This document shows positions 50,007 through 58,991 of a stretch of DNA of 64,000 bases, piece after piece (position 1 is the first letter of the stretch; each line of letters opens with the position of its first letter). The stretch spans positions 24,971-88,970 of the forward strand of contig CANBTT010000005.1 of assembly GCA_947372465.1 (NCBI GenBank), read 5' to 3'. The notes beneath the pieces are model-generated. The model searched no databases, was not told the origin of the DNA, and saw only the letters and a list, made by a program, of their open reading frames with translations. The translations under genes were made by a program, and so were the position numbers. The DNA is from Burkholderiales bacterium. Its GTDB lineage: Bacteria; Pseudomonadota; Gammaproteobacteria; Burkholderiales; Burkholderiaceae_C.

Positions 50007-50075
50007 CCTGGTGACGCATCCAGGGAGAAGACCTCTACAATCAGGATGGGTCTGCAAGTCATTTCCCGCTCCCTG
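50007..50075. repeat. Group of nested inverted repeats between polA and thrB
   Basis: CCTGG/CCAGG (50007-50011, 50020-50024), CAGGGAG/CTCCCTG (50021-50027, 50069-50075) and AGACC/GGTCT (50029-50033, 50049-50053) could fold into a compact structure about 125 bases before thrB. The first and second pairs compete. No known riboswitch is matched and no promoter is clearly placed. Confidence 0.35.
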
Positions 50076-50201
50076 AGAGAGTGCTCGCCTTAACGCTCGG
50101 TGAATTGTTTTGTCTTTTCACCGAAAAAATGCGCGTGCATTGACACAGATCTGCTTTTTACGTTTGCCCTTGCTTCTTATAACTTTTAATGTGTTTTTTA
50201 A

Positions 50202-51185
50202 ATGGCCGTATTCACACAAGTCACCATCCAAGAGGCTCAAGCCCTTTTAGATCAACTGAGCTTGGGACAAGCCTTGGAGCTCAAAGGCATTGAAGGCGGC
50301 ATTGAAAACACCAATTATTTTCTAGACTGCACACCCAACGACCCTGACGCGCAAACACCTGCTCGCTATGTGCTCACCTTGTTTGAACGGCTCAGCAAAG
50401 AGGAGTTGCCCTTTTATCTTCATTTGATGAAGCATTTGGCCAACAAAGGCATCCCAGTGCCAGACCCACAAATCAATGACCAAGGGGAGCTGCTCTTTGA
50501 AGTGGCGGGCAAACCTGCGGCATTGGTCAACCGACTGAGCGGCAAAAGCCATCTCCAGCCCAGTGCAAAGCACTGCGCAACGGTTGCGCAAACCCTGGCG
50601 AAAATGCACCTCGCAGGCCAAGACTATGACCGAATTCAACCCAATTTGAGAGGTCTTAATTGGTGGCTGAAAACAGCGCCCAGCATTCTAGAGTTTCTGG
50701 ACAAGGATCACAAAAATTTGCTTGAGCAGGAAATTGCTTTTCAGCTGAATGTCTCTCAAACCTCTCTTTATGCCAGTTTGCCCAAAGGCGCCATCCATGC
50801 CGACTTGTTCAGAGACAATGTCATGTTCGATGGCGACCAACTCACTGGTTTTTTTGACTTTTACTTTGCTGGCACTGACACTTGGTTGTTTGACATTGCC
50901 GTGTGCTTGAACGATTGGTGCATTGATTTGTCCACCGGCGCATTCATTGAAGAGCGAATGCACGCATTTTTAGAGGCCTACCAAACTGAACGGCCCTTCA
51001 CTCGACAAGAAAGAAAACTGTTCAATCCACTCTTAAGAGCTGCAGCGCTTCGTTTTTGGATCTCTCGGCTGTGGGATTTCCACCTGCCCCGTGAAGCCAA
51101 TCTTTTAAAGGCACACGACCCCAAACATTTTGAAAACATTTTGAAACTCAGAGTTCAAAGCCCCGTGAGCCATCTTGTTTTCTAA
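50202..51185 (+). CDS. thrB: Homoserine kinase (ThrB, aminoglycoside-phosphotransferase-like type)
   Basis: Phosphorylates homoserine for threonine synthesis. The 327-residue protein belongs to the APH-fold homoserine kinases of many alpha- and betaproteobacteria, not the GHMP-kinase type of E. coli. Features: a Gly-rich N-terminal region with GIEGGIENTNYFLD, the catalytic loop HADLFRDNVMFDGDQLTGFFDFYFAG and a downstream DIAVCLNDWC segment. A BPSS1780-family gene follows after 35 bases. Confidence 0.93.
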   Translation: MAVFTQVTIQEAQALLDQLSLGQALELKGIEGGIENTNYFLDCTPNDPDAQTPARYVLTLFERLSKEELPFYLHLMKHLANKGIPVPDPQINDQGELLFEVAGKPAALVNRLSGKSHLQPSAKHCATVAQTLAKMHLAGQDYDRIQPNLRGLNWWLKTAPSILEFLDKDHKNLLEQEIAFQLNVSQTSLYASLPKGAIHADLFRDNVMFDGDQLTGFFDFYFAGTDTWLFDIAVCLNDWCIDLSTGAFIEERMHAFLEAYQTERPFTRQERKLFNPLLRAAALRFWISRLWDFHLPREANLLKAHDPKHFENILKLRVQSPVSHLVF

Positions 51186-51220
51186 GTTTGTCCTCGACTT
51201 TTTTCTCAACGCTAGACACC

Positions 51221-51997
51221 ATGAAATTAAACAAAGTTCCAGCCCGCACAGGTGCCCTTTGGGTCAAACAAGGGGCGAAAACATATGTTCGCCAGCCCAT
51301 TGCCTTGACAGGTCTATTTTTGATGTTCATGGCCTTGATGTCTTTGGTTTCCATGATTCCATTGGTCGGCGGCGTCATTGGACTGGTCTTGATTCCAAGT
51401 GCAAGCTTGGGTCTCATGGCCGGCGCTCAAGAAGCGCTTGCGGGAAAATTCCCTAGACCTTTAACGCTTTTTTGCGCCTTTCGCGTCTCCAATGAAAAAA
51501 CCAAACAAATGCTGATCTTGGGTGTCTTTTATGCGCTTGGATTCTTGATCTTGGCAGGCTTGTCGGCCTTGGTCGATGGGGGTGGTTTTGCCAAATTTTA
51601 TTTGGTCGGCAGCACCCTCACCAAAGAACTCATCATAAAGAGTGACTTTCAGCAAGCCATGTGGTTGGCACTCATTTTGTACATCCCCTTTTCAAGTCTC
51701 TTTTGGCACGCACCCGCCTTGGTGTTTTGGCATGGGGTGAGCGTGCCAAAAAGCCTGTTCTTCTCCGGCATTGCATGCCTCACAAACTGGAGAGCTTTTG
51801 TGATTTTTGCCCTGACATGGGCCGCCATTTTTGCGTCAGTGGCTTTGGTCCTTGGTGTGCTTTCAAGCTTGAGCGAAGAGTCCGCCTGGGTGAGCGAATT
51901 GCTGTTGCCCGTGATGCTGATCTTGGCATCCATGTTCTTTACATCGTCTTTGTTCAGTTTCAAAGACTGCTTTACCTCAGAGACCATTTTGGCGTAA
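51221..51997 (+). CDS. BPSS1780-family membrane protein
   Basis: 258-residue protein with about six hydrophobic segments. It begins MKLNKVPARTGALWVKQG, the characteristic start of the BPSS1780 family next to thrB in Burkholderiales. The start at 51221 is preferred over a TTG at 51188. Function unknown. It converges with uvrD, and only about 35 bases separate the stop codons. Confidence 0.85.
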   Translation: MKLNKVPARTGALWVKQGAKTYVRQPIALTGLFLMFMALMSLVSMIPLVGGVIGLVLIPSASLGLMAGAQEALAGKFPRPLTLFCAFRVSNEKTKQMLILGVFYALGFLILAGLSALVDGGGFAKFYLVGSTLTKELIIKSDFQQAMWLALILYIPFSSLFWHAPALVFWHGVSVPKSLFFSGIACLTNWRAFVIFALTWAAIFASVALVLGVLSSLSEESAWVSELLLPVMLILASMFFTSSLFSFKDCFTSETILA

Positions 51998-52031
51998 ATG
52001 CTTGAGCCCAGCGCTCAAGGCCACCAAGCCC

Positions 52032-54575
52032 TCAATCAATCGGTGTCAATTTAGCAAGCGACAGCGCCAACCACTTGACGCCGTGACGCGGGAAATCCAC
52101 TTGGGCACGGGCATCGTCTTGAAGGCCCTCAAGTGCCAAGATCTTTCCCTCCCCAAATTTATTGTGAAAAACCTTCAAACCCACTTTCATCCAAGCGTTG
52201 GGATCACTGGCATCTGCTTTGACGGCGCGCACGGGCAAGGCCTCCTGAGCGAATGCTTTGCGCGTACTCGAGTTCGTTGAACGGGTCCAAGCGGGAGCGT
52301 AAGCGTTGGATGAAAAGTCCCTCGAATTGGAAGCACCTGAATAACCTCGTGCGCTGGATTGAACGCTCGGCTTCTTGGCGTTGACCCACTTCATGGTGTG
52401 CTCGGGCATCTCGTCAAAAAAGCGGCTGCGCATATTGAACCGTGTTTGACCATGGAGCATTCGGGTTTGCGCGTGACTGAGGTACAGGCGCTTTCTTGCT
52501 CGAGTCAGGGCCACATACATCAATCTCCTCTCCTCCTCGAGCCCTTCGACCGAACTCAATGAATTTTCATGCGGGAACAGGCCCTCCTCCAGGCCTGAGA
52601 TAAAAACGCAATCGAACTCTAGACCTTTGGCCGCATGCACCGTCATCAGTTGAACAGCATCTTGCCCTGCTTGCGCTTGGTTGTCTCCCGCCTCCAACGC
52701 CGCATGACTTAAGAATGCGGCCAATGGAGACAAGGTTTCTCCAGTATCAAAATTGACCCAACCGGAGGACAAGGCCGTGTCTTGCGCAGCCGCTGAACTC
52801 AAAGGATCCAGGGCTTGCTTTGGCGCTGAAGCGGCTTGAGCACCATCAATGTACTGATCCAAACCTTCGTGGGTTTGAACTTGGGTGGCTGGCGCATCTT
52901 TTCCAAAACCCTCTTGCATCACAAAGCTCTCTGCCGCGTTGACCAATTCCTCTAAGTTTTCAACGCGATCGGCCCCTTCCTTTTCTGTTCTGTAGTGCTC
53001 CACGAGTCCACTGTGATCAAGAACGAGCTCCATGATCTCTCTCAAGGTGAGGCCCAAAATTTGCTCGCGCATCACATCCATCTTTGCCACAAAGCTTTGC
53101 AAATTGACCCCCGCTTTGCCACTCACCAATTCAACACTCGCGTGCAAGGAGCAGCCTCTTTTTGTTGCCGCATCTTGAAGCTGCTCAATGGTTCGAGCGC
53201 CGATGCCTCGTGGCGGGAAATTCACCACCCTCAAAAAAGAAGTGTCTTCATTGGGGTTTTCAAGCAAGCGCAAATAGGCCAAGGCATTTTTGATCTCTGC
53301 TCGTTCAAAAAACCTCAAGCCGCCATAGACCTTGTAAGGAATGGAGGCGTTGAACAAGGCAGATTCAATGACCCGACTTTGTGCATTGCTTCGATATAAA
53401 AATGCGATGTCGGAGCGGCGCTTGACGCCTTGACTGCTTTGCTCCTGCCCATTTTGACCTTCGCGCAACAGGTGACGAACTTCGTCGACCAAACACTGCG
53501 CTTCTTCATAGTCACTTGCATTTTCCAGCACACGCACCAAGTCGCCCTGCCCCTGATCGGTTCTTAGGTTTTTGCCCAAACGCTGACTGTTGTGCTGAAT
53601 GAGGGTATTGGCGGTCTCAAGGATGGAGCCCGAGCTGCGGTAGTTTTGTTCCAATTTGATTTGATGACGAACATTGAATTCACGCACAAAGTCCGCCATA
53701 TTGCCCACTCTGGCTCCGCGAAACGCGTAAATACTTTGATCATCATCTCCCACAGCAAAGACCGCGCTGTCGCTGCCACAAAGCATTTTGATCCACGCAT
53801 ATTGAAGTCGATTGGTGTCTTGAAACTCATCGATCAGTAAATGTTGAAAACGCCTTTGGTAGTGTTCCTTAAGAGCGGGGTTGTCTCGCAGCAACTCATA
53901 AGAGCGAAGCATCAATTCAGCAAAATCGACAACACCCTCTCTGTTGCACTGCTCTTCGTAGAGGTGGTACAACTCGACGCGCTTTTTTGAGTCAGGGTCA
54001 TTGACCGGCAAATCCTGGGGTCTTTTGGCCTCCTCTTTGGCTGCCGCAATGAACCACTGCAATTGTTTGGGCGGGAACCTTTCCTCATCCACACTGAACT
54101 GCTTACAAAGTCTTTTGATCGCTGAGAGCTGGTCTTGGGTATCTAAAATTTGAAAGGCTTGGGGCAAATTGGCCATCTTCCAATGGGCTTTGAGCATGCG
54201 GTGACACAAGCCGTGGAATGTCCCCATCCACAAGCCTTTGACATTCAAGGGCAGCATCGCCTCCAAACGCGTGAGCATTTCCTTGGCCGCCTTGTTGGTA
54301 AAGGTCACGGCCAAGAGCCCACCCGGTGTGATTTGCCCTGTTTGCAACAAATAGGCAATTCGAGTGGTCAATACGCGTGTTTTTCCAGACCCCGCACCCG
54401 CCAAAATCAATGCGTGCTCGTGGGGCAAGGTCACCGCACTCAATTGCTCAGGGTTCAGGCCCTGAAGCATCCGCATGGCTGTGCTTTCAACAGGCCACAA
54501 AGCCGACTGGTTTTCAGATGGTGAAAAGTCCTTGGGGCTTGAATGGAAAGGGGGCTGGGCGCTAGATTCTGTCAT
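52032..54575 (-). CDS. uvrD: DNA helicase II (UvrD)
   Basis: 3'-5' superfamily 1 helicase for mismatch and nucleotide-excision repair. Walker A is GAGSGKT (60-67 region), motif II LIDEFQDTNRLQY, motif III GDDDQSIYAFRGA, motif V TVHAAKGLEFDCVFI and motif VI MYVALTRARKRLYLS. At 847 residues it exceeds E. coli UvrD by over 120. The excess is an N-terminal extension of about 35 residues and an Ala/Ser-rich insertion at about 570-640. The C-terminal KVFHNKFGEGKI tudor-like segment is present. Confidence 0.96.
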   Translation of the reverse strand: MTESSAQPPFHSSPKDFSPSENQSALWPVESTAMRMLQGLNPEQLSAVTLPHEHALILAGAGSGKTRVLTTRIAYLLQTGQITPGGLLAVTFTNKAAKEMLTRLEAMLPLNVKGLWMGTFHGLCHRMLKAHWKMANLPQAFQILDTQDQLSAIKRLCKQFSVDEERFPPKQLQWFIAAAKEEAKRPQDLPVNDPDSKKRVELYHLYEEQCNREGVVDFAELMLRSYELLRDNPALKEHYQRRFQHLLIDEFQDTNRLQYAWIKMLCGSDSAVFAVGDDDQSIYAFRGARVGNMADFVREFNVRHQIKLEQNYRSSGSILETANTLIQHNSQRLGKNLRTDQGQGDLVRVLENASDYEEAQCLVDEVRHLLREGQNGQEQSSQGVKRRSDIAFLYRSNAQSRVIESALFNASIPYKVYGGLRFFERAEIKNALAYLRLLENPNEDTSFLRVVNFPPRGIGARTIEQLQDAATKRGCSLHASVELVSGKAGVNLQSFVAKMDVMREQILGLTLREIMELVLDHSGLVEHYRTEKEGADRVENLEELVNAAESFVMQEGFGKDAPATQVQTHEGLDQYIDGAQAASAPKQALDPLSSAAAQDTALSSGWVNFDTGETLSPLAAFLSHAALEAGDNQAQAGQDAVQLMTVHAAKGLEFDCVFISGLEEGLFPHENSLSSVEGLEEERRLMYVALTRARKRLYLSHAQTRMLHGQTRFNMRSRFFDEMPEHTMKWVNAKKPSVQSSARGYSGASNSRDFSSNAYAPAWTRSTNSSTRKAFAQEALPVRAVKADASDPNAWMKVGLKVFHNKFGEGKILALEGLQDDARAQVDFPRHGVKWLALSLAKLTPID

Positions 54576-54672
54576 TTGTGCATTTTAGAGTCTCAAGTCC
54601 ACTCCATGCCCCTAGAAGGGCAATTAAATAGCCTTGCCTTTCAAATTTTTATAAAAACCCAAAAGTAAAGGG

Positions 54673-54678
54673 TAGAAT
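54673..54678 (+). promoter_or_regulatory. Possible -10 box upstream of guaC
   Basis: TAGAAT differs from TATAAT at one position. The best -35 match at 17 bases (TTATAA-like) is weak. Initiation here would place the terminator hairpin at the very start of the transcript. Confidence 0.4.
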
Positions 54679-54684
54679 AAATCA

Positions 54685-54718
54685 CCGGGCCCAAGAATTC
54701 TTGTGCTCGGTTTTTTTT
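54685..54718 (+). terminator. Intrinsic terminator inside the guaC leader (attenuator candidate)
   Basis: CCGGGCCCAAG pairs with CTTGTGCTCGG around an AATT loop, with one mismatch and one G-T pair, and runs into eight T residues. It contains the palindrome CAAGAATTCTTG. It lies 90 bases before the guaC start, and no plus-strand gene lies upstream between it and the divergent uvrD, so it cannot be an ordinary gene-end terminator. GCTTCG/CGAAGC (54719-54724, 54741-54746) forms a second hairpin directly after it. It may be a transcription attenuator or the end of a short RNA. Confidence 0.75.
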
Positions 54719-54808
54719 GCTTCGCGCAGGGGACATCTCTCGAAGCCATGAATGCCGACACAAGCCCCAAGTGCTCACCCAAATGAACTTTAACTAAGAG
54801 CTCGGCAC

Positions 54809-55786
54809 ATGGAAATCTTTGATTACGACAATATACTTTTACTCCCTCGCAAATGTCGCGTAGAGAGCCGTTCTGAGTGCGACACGTCCGTGACGCTAGG
54901 AGCCAGAAGCTTCAAAATACCAGTGGTTCCGGCCAATATGAAAACCGTGGTCAATGAAAGCATTTGTGAGTGGCTTGCACAAAATGGCTATTTTTATGTC
55001 ATGCACCGATTTGATTTGGACAATTTGGCCTTTGTCAAAAGCATGAAAAAGAAGGGTCTCTTTGCATCCATCTCTCTTGGCGTGAAGCAAGCCGACTTTC
55101 AGACCGTTGATCAATTTGTGGCGGAATCGATTGCACCTGAATACGTGACCATCGACATTGCACACGGTCACGCAGACAGTGTGCAAAAAATGATCCACTA
55201 CCTCAAACAAAAACTACCCCAGACCTTCATCATCGCAGGCAATGTGGGCACGCCAGAGGCCATCATTGATTTGGAAAACTGGGGTGCTGACGCGACCAAA
55301 GTGGGCATCGGCCCAGGCAAAGTGTGCATCACCAAATCCAAAACGGGTTTTGGAACAGGCGGCTGGCAATTGTCGGCCCTGAAGTGGTGCGCAAGGGTTG
55401 CAACAAAACCCATCATTGCCGATGGCGGTATTCGTGAGCATGGCGACATCGCCAAGAGCATTCGCTTTGGAGCGACCATGGTCATGATCGGCTCCATGCT
55501 GGCTGGACATGAAGAAAGCCCAGGACTTACTGTTGATGTGGACGGCGTGAAGTTCAAAGAGTACTACGGCAGCGCCAGCGACTTCAACAAGGGCGAATAC
55601 AAGCACGTAGAAGGCAAACGCATCCTTGAGCCCATCAAAGGCCTCCTGAAAGACACCCTCAAAGAAATGCAAGAGGATGTGCAAAGTTCAATCTCTTATT
55701 CGGGTGGGGTCAAACTCATGGACATCCGAAAAGTCAACTATGTGATTCTTGGCGGAGACAACGCGGGAGAGCACCTGCTGATGTAA
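54809..55786 (+). CDS. guaC: GMP reductase
   Basis: NADPH-dependent deamination of GMP to IMP. The 325-residue protein is an IMPDH/GMPR-fold enzyme without CBS domains. The catalytic loop reads [17 protein letters not shown] (Cys about 173) and the phosphate site is [20 protein letters not shown]. The short start [16 protein letters not shown] and the EEYYGSAS-like segment ([15 protein letters not shown]) resemble the GuaC2 branch known from Firmicutes and some proteobacteria. A terminator follows at 55822-55848. Confidence 0.93.
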   Translation: MEIFDYDNILLLPRKCRVESRSECDTSVTLGARSFKIPVVPANMKTVVNESICEWLAQNGYFYVMHRFDLDNLAFVKSMKKKGLFASISLGVKQADFQTVDQFVAESIAPEYVTIDIAHGHADSVQKMIHYLKQKLPQTFIIAGNVGTPEAIIDLENWGADATKVGIGPGKVCITKSKTGFGTGGWQLSALKWCARVATKPIIADGGIREHGDIAKSIRFGATMVMIGSMLAGHEESPGLTVDVDGVKFKEYYGSASDFNKGEYKHVEGKRILEPIKGLLKDTLKEMQEDVQSSISYSGGVKLMDIRKVNYVILGGDNAGEHLLM

Positions 55787-55821
55787 GCGCCTTTAGATGT
55801 GAAAGCCAAAAACCACCCAAG

Positions 55822-55848
55822 GCACCCTAAAAAAGGGTGCTTTTTTTT
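55822..55848 (+). terminator. Intrinsic terminator of guaC
   Basis: Perfect seven-base stem GCACCCT/AGGGTGC with a five-base A loop, followed by eight T residues. It lies 36 bases after the guaC stop and separates guaC from the next operon. Confidence 0.95.
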
Positions 55849-55961
55849 CGTCAAAAAGAAAAGCATGTGTTTGATTTCTTTTTTTATTTAGGGATTATGC
55901 CTGTCACAAAAAATGGGCAATGCTTGTAAGATGGTGCATCCCTAAACGACGCACACATGCC

Positions 55962-56609
55962 ATGCAACTCACTCCATTCAAATCCATCCTTTTTTGTGCA
56001 CTGTTGAACCTGTGCACGGCAAGTGCATGGGCACAAGTCGAGTACACGCAAATATCAAGACTGCCCGCACTCACCAGTCCACTTGACCCCAGCACCCAAA
56101 AACTGCTGGATGACACGCGCGCCAAAGGCGGACAAATCATCAACCTGCATCTGACTTATGCGCATGCACCCAAAATTGGTGCAGCCAATCTCACCATGGC
56201 CTACGCTTTGAGATTTGATGCCATGGCGCCCAGAGTGCTCAGAGAGCTTGCCATCATTCGAACCGCGCAAATCATGGAGTCCAACTACGAAATCAATCAG
56301 CATTACCCCTTGGGAGTGATTTGTGGACTGAGCAAAGAGCAAATCACTTTGATGCCCGTTTGGCGCGAGCATGGCGCGATGTTTGATGCCAAACAAAAAG
56401 CCGTGATGGCTTATACTGAAGCCATGCTTGGCAACAAGGGCGAGGTGGACGATGCCACCTATCAAGCACTGAGCAATCAATTCAAGCCACAAGAAATTGT
56501 TGAATTGACCATGGCGATCAGTGCCTACACAAGCACCGCCTTGTTCACCAAAGCGCTTAAAACCCAAATTGAACCCGACGGACGCTTTGCAGCCGTTGGA
56601 AAATGTTAA
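55962..56609 (+). CDS. Exported carboxymuconolactone-decarboxylase-family protein
   Basis: 215-residue protein from the ATG at 55962, with a signal peptide ending near AWAQ, so periplasmic. It belongs to the CMD/AhpD superfamily: the helical region has VLRELAIIRTAQIMESNYEINQHYPLG with conserved Glu and His. The CxxC of AhpD peroxidase is absent, so a thiol-peroxidase role is unlikely. It begins 114 bases after the guaC terminator and ends 15 bases before the ABC ATPase gene, as probable first gene of that operon. Confidence 0.85.
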   Translation: MQLTPFKSILFCALLNLCTASAWAQVEYTQISRLPALTSPLDPSTQKLLDDTRAKGGQIINLHLTYAHAPKIGAANLTMAYALRFDAMAPRVLRELAIIRTAQIMESNYEINQHYPLGVICGLSKEQITLMPVWREHGAMFDAKQKAVMAYTEAMLGNKGEVDDATYQALSNQFKPQEIVELTMAISAYTSTALFTKALKTQIEPDGRFAAVGKC

Positions 56610-56624
56610 CTTGCTCGCAAACAA

Positions 56625-57449
56625 ATGAATCCTTTGGTCCCGCCCACCAGCTTTATTGACATCCAAGAGGTCGCTCACGCTTTTGCGCAAACCGACAGTC
56701 ACACATCGCTACAAGTCCTCACAAAAACATCGCTCACCATTCGCAAAGGCGAGTTGATCAGTTTTATTGGGCCCAGCGGTTGCGGCAAAAGCACCTTGCT
56801 GAACGTCATGGGGGGATTGCTAAAACCTCAAACGGGCAAAGTGCTGTTGGAGCAGCATGAAATCACCTCGCCCAGTCCAAAGCGCATCGCCTATGTTTTT
56901 CAAGAAAATGCGCTTTTCCCATGGAACACCGTTCTTGAAAACATCACCGTTGGGCTGACCTTTCAAAACATCCCCAAGAACGAACACGCAGAACGTGCAA
57001 CAAAAGCCTTGTCGGACGTGGGCCTGCTGGCCTTTGCCAACCATTATCCCGACGAGATCTCCGGGGGCATGAAGCAAAGAGCTGCTCTGGCTCGAGCACT
57101 TAGCCTAGAGACCGACATCATTCTCATGGACGAACCCTTCGCCGCGCTTGATGAGCAAACACGCATGGTGCTTGGCGAAGACTTGTCCGTCTTGTTATCC
57201 AAAACCCAAAAGACCATTGTCTTGGTCACCCACAGTCTTGGGGAAGCTGTCTTTTTGTCCGACCGGGTGGCCGTCTTCAGCGCTCGCCCAGGCACCATCA
57301 AAGAAATCATTGACGTGCAAGAAGACCACCCCAGAAAATCAGATTTTGTGACGTCTGAAAAATTCAATGGATTGCGAAATCGGCTTTATTCACTTTTGCA
57401 CGAAGAAGTGAAAAAGACGCTCTCCAGCGAAGCCGCTTCAAAGAATTGA
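56625..57449 (+). CDS. ABC transporter ATP-binding protein (SsuB/TauB/NrtD type)
   Basis: 274-residue ATPase of the nitrate/sulfonate/taurine importer class. Walker A GPSGCGKS (49-56), Q-loop FQENALFPW, signature ISGGMKQR (about 145-152), Walker B DIILMDEPFAALDEQTR and the H-loop VLVTHSLGEAVFLSDRV are all intact. The next gene, a permease, starts seven bases later. The substrate is not readable from the ATPase. Confidence 0.95.
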   Translation: MNPLVPPTSFIDIQEVAHAFAQTDSHTSLQVLTKTSLTIRKGELISFIGPSGCGKSTLLNVMGGLLKPQTGKVLLEQHEITSPSPKRIAYVFQENALFPWNTVLENITVGLTFQNIPKNEHAERATKALSDVGLLAFANHYPDEISGGMKQRAALARALSLETDIILMDEPFAALDEQTRMVLGEDLSVLLSKTQKTIVLVTHSLGEAVFLSDRVAVFSARPGTIKEIIDVQEDHPRKSDFVTSEKFNGLRNRLYSLLHEEVKKTLSSEAASKN

Positions 57450-57456
57450 ATGCTTG

Positions 57457-58215
57457 ATGAGCCACTTTAATCAACCACGTCAAAAAAATGGATGGACTCA
57501 GCTTCTGTTTCTTGCCTTGATCGTTGCCGCATGGATTGGATTGACGCAGGCGTTTACAGTCTCCAGTTTGCTGCTACCAGAACCTGACAAGGTGCTCTCA
57601 AGGCTGCTGAGCTTGTTGGCTTCTGGAGAGTGGGTGGTGCCTTTGAAAATCACGTTCTCCGAAGTACTCACTGCGTTCTTGCTCTCGTCTGTCCTTGCCA
57701 TTGGGCTTGGCTTTTTGCTCAGCACGAGCGACTTGCTGATCAAAGCCTTTGAGCCACTTCTAAGCGCAATGAACGCCGTACCAGCCATTCTTTTTTTCCC
57801 GCTCTATGCGCTTTTGTTTGGACTTGATCAGGGCTCAAAAATAGCACTGGGCTTTACCATCAGTTTCTTTCCCATTCTCATCAACTCCATCACCGCCTTC
57901 ACCAGTGTTGAGGCCATACACCGCAAAACGGCTCGCTCCTTGGGGGCGAGTCCTTGGCAGTTTTTCCGCTATGTTTTGATTCCCTCCTCCATCCCCTTGA
58001 TTGTCTCGGGCCTAAGAATGGGCCTCATGCTTTGCTTTTTATCGGTGCTAGGCGGGGAGACCATCGCCTCTTACAATGGCTTGGGGCATCAAATCGCAGA
58101 ATCCTCTCAGGCCATGGACTCGGAGTTGATGTATGCGTGGATACTGCTGATCATTGGCATCTCCTTTGGACTGTCAATGGCCTTGTCTCAACTCGAACGC
58201 ATTGGAAAGCGTTGA
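57457..58215 (+). CDS. ABC transporter permease 1 (SsuC/TauC type)
   Basis: 252-residue inner-membrane permease with about six transmembrane segments. The cytoplasmic coupling loop EAIHRKTARSLGASPWQFFRYVLIPSSIPLIVSGLR is the conserved EAA motif. I use the ATG at 57457 rather than the TTG just before it. It is followed by a second, different permease after one base, so the importer is probably a heterodimer. Confidence 0.93.
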   Translation: MSHFNQPRQKNGWTQLLFLALIVAAWIGLTQAFTVSSLLLPEPDKVLSRLLSLLASGEWVVPLKITFSEVLTAFLLSSVLAIGLGFLLSTSDLLIKAFEPLLSAMNAVPAILFFPLYALLFGLDQGSKIALGFTISFFPILINSITAFTSVEAIHRKTARSLGASPWQFFRYVLIPSSIPLIVSGLRMGLMLCFLSVLGGETIASYNGLGHQIAESSQAMDSELMYAWILLIIGISFGLSMALSQLERIGKR

Positions 58216-58216
58216 C

Positions 58217-58987
58217 ATGGGCAACACATTTGAATTCAGCACCAAAAGCAAACTCTTTTTCATTCGCTTTGGTTTTTTGTTTTTGCTGCTCACTTTATGG
58301 GAAGTGAGTGCCCGTTTTTGGGTTGACCCCATGTTCTTGAGCCCTGCGAGCAAAGTCCTTTTCGCGCTGCCCAGCCTCTTTGCCAAGCCCGGTCTTGTCA
58401 AGGCCTTGGGTTGGTTGATTTTGGAGTTGATGCTGGCCTTTGCTGGCTCCATTCTGATAGGAACAGTTCTTGGATTGATGGTGGGCTTGAGAGCCACATC
58501 AAGAAAACAATTTTTACCCATTGTTTTGCTCTTGTACGGGACCCCTCAAATCACCATTTTGCCCATCATCATGCTCATCGCAGGCGTTGGATTCAGCTCC
58601 AAAGTCACTTTTGGCATCACACACGGCATGTTTCCTGTGATCTTGACGATCTGTTCGAGCCTGCAAAACATCAACCCCATTTACTTAAAGACGGGGCTCT
58701 CGTTGGGTGCGAGCAAGTGGCAAACCTTTAAATTCATTTTGCTGCCAGCCATCTTGCCCAATTTTTTCAATGGCGTGCGCTTGTCCTTGGTGGCGAGTTT
58801 GCTAGGGGTTTTGTTGGCAGAGTTGTTTGCCTCCTCCAACGGCATTGGCTTTTTCACCAGGCAATTCACCGAAAGCTTTGACCCCACCGCTCTTTTTGGT
58901 TTGATTTTGATCGTGGTGTTGATTTCAGTCTCTGCCAACACCTGGCTCACCAAGGTGCAGCAAAAAATGTCTAGAAAAAGGGGCTGA
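58217..58987 (+). CDS. ABC transporter permease 2 (SsuC/TauC type)
   Basis: 256-residue permease with about six membrane segments and the EAA loop YLKTGLSLGASKWQTFKFILLPAILPNFFNGVR. The start at 58217 has two in-frame residues fewer than needed to overlap the preceding stop; the longer frame from 58154 is inside permease 1. The two permeases are clearly paralogous but not identical in sequence. Confidence 0.93.
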   Translation: MGNTFEFSTKSKLFFIRFGFLFLLLTLWEVSARFWVDPMFLSPASKVLFALPSLFAKPGLVKALGWLILELMLAFAGSILIGTVLGLMVGLRATSRKQFLPIVLLLYGTPQITILPIIMLIAGVGFSSKVTFGITHGMFPVILTICSSLQNINPIYLKTGLSLGASKWQTFKFILLPAILPNFFNGVRLSLVASLLGVLLAELFASSNGIGFFTRQFTESFDPTALFGLILIVVLISVSANTWLTKVQQKMSRKRG

Positions 58988-58991
58988 TGCC

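Noticed and set aside
50070..50085. CTGAGAGA sequence resembling a TPP or glycine riboswitch core
   Set aside because: None of the other conserved elements of either riboswitch is found nearby, and thrB is not a usual target.
55962..56609. AhpD-type alkylhydroperoxidase
   Set aside because: The CxxC redox motif is absent and the protein carries a signal peptide.
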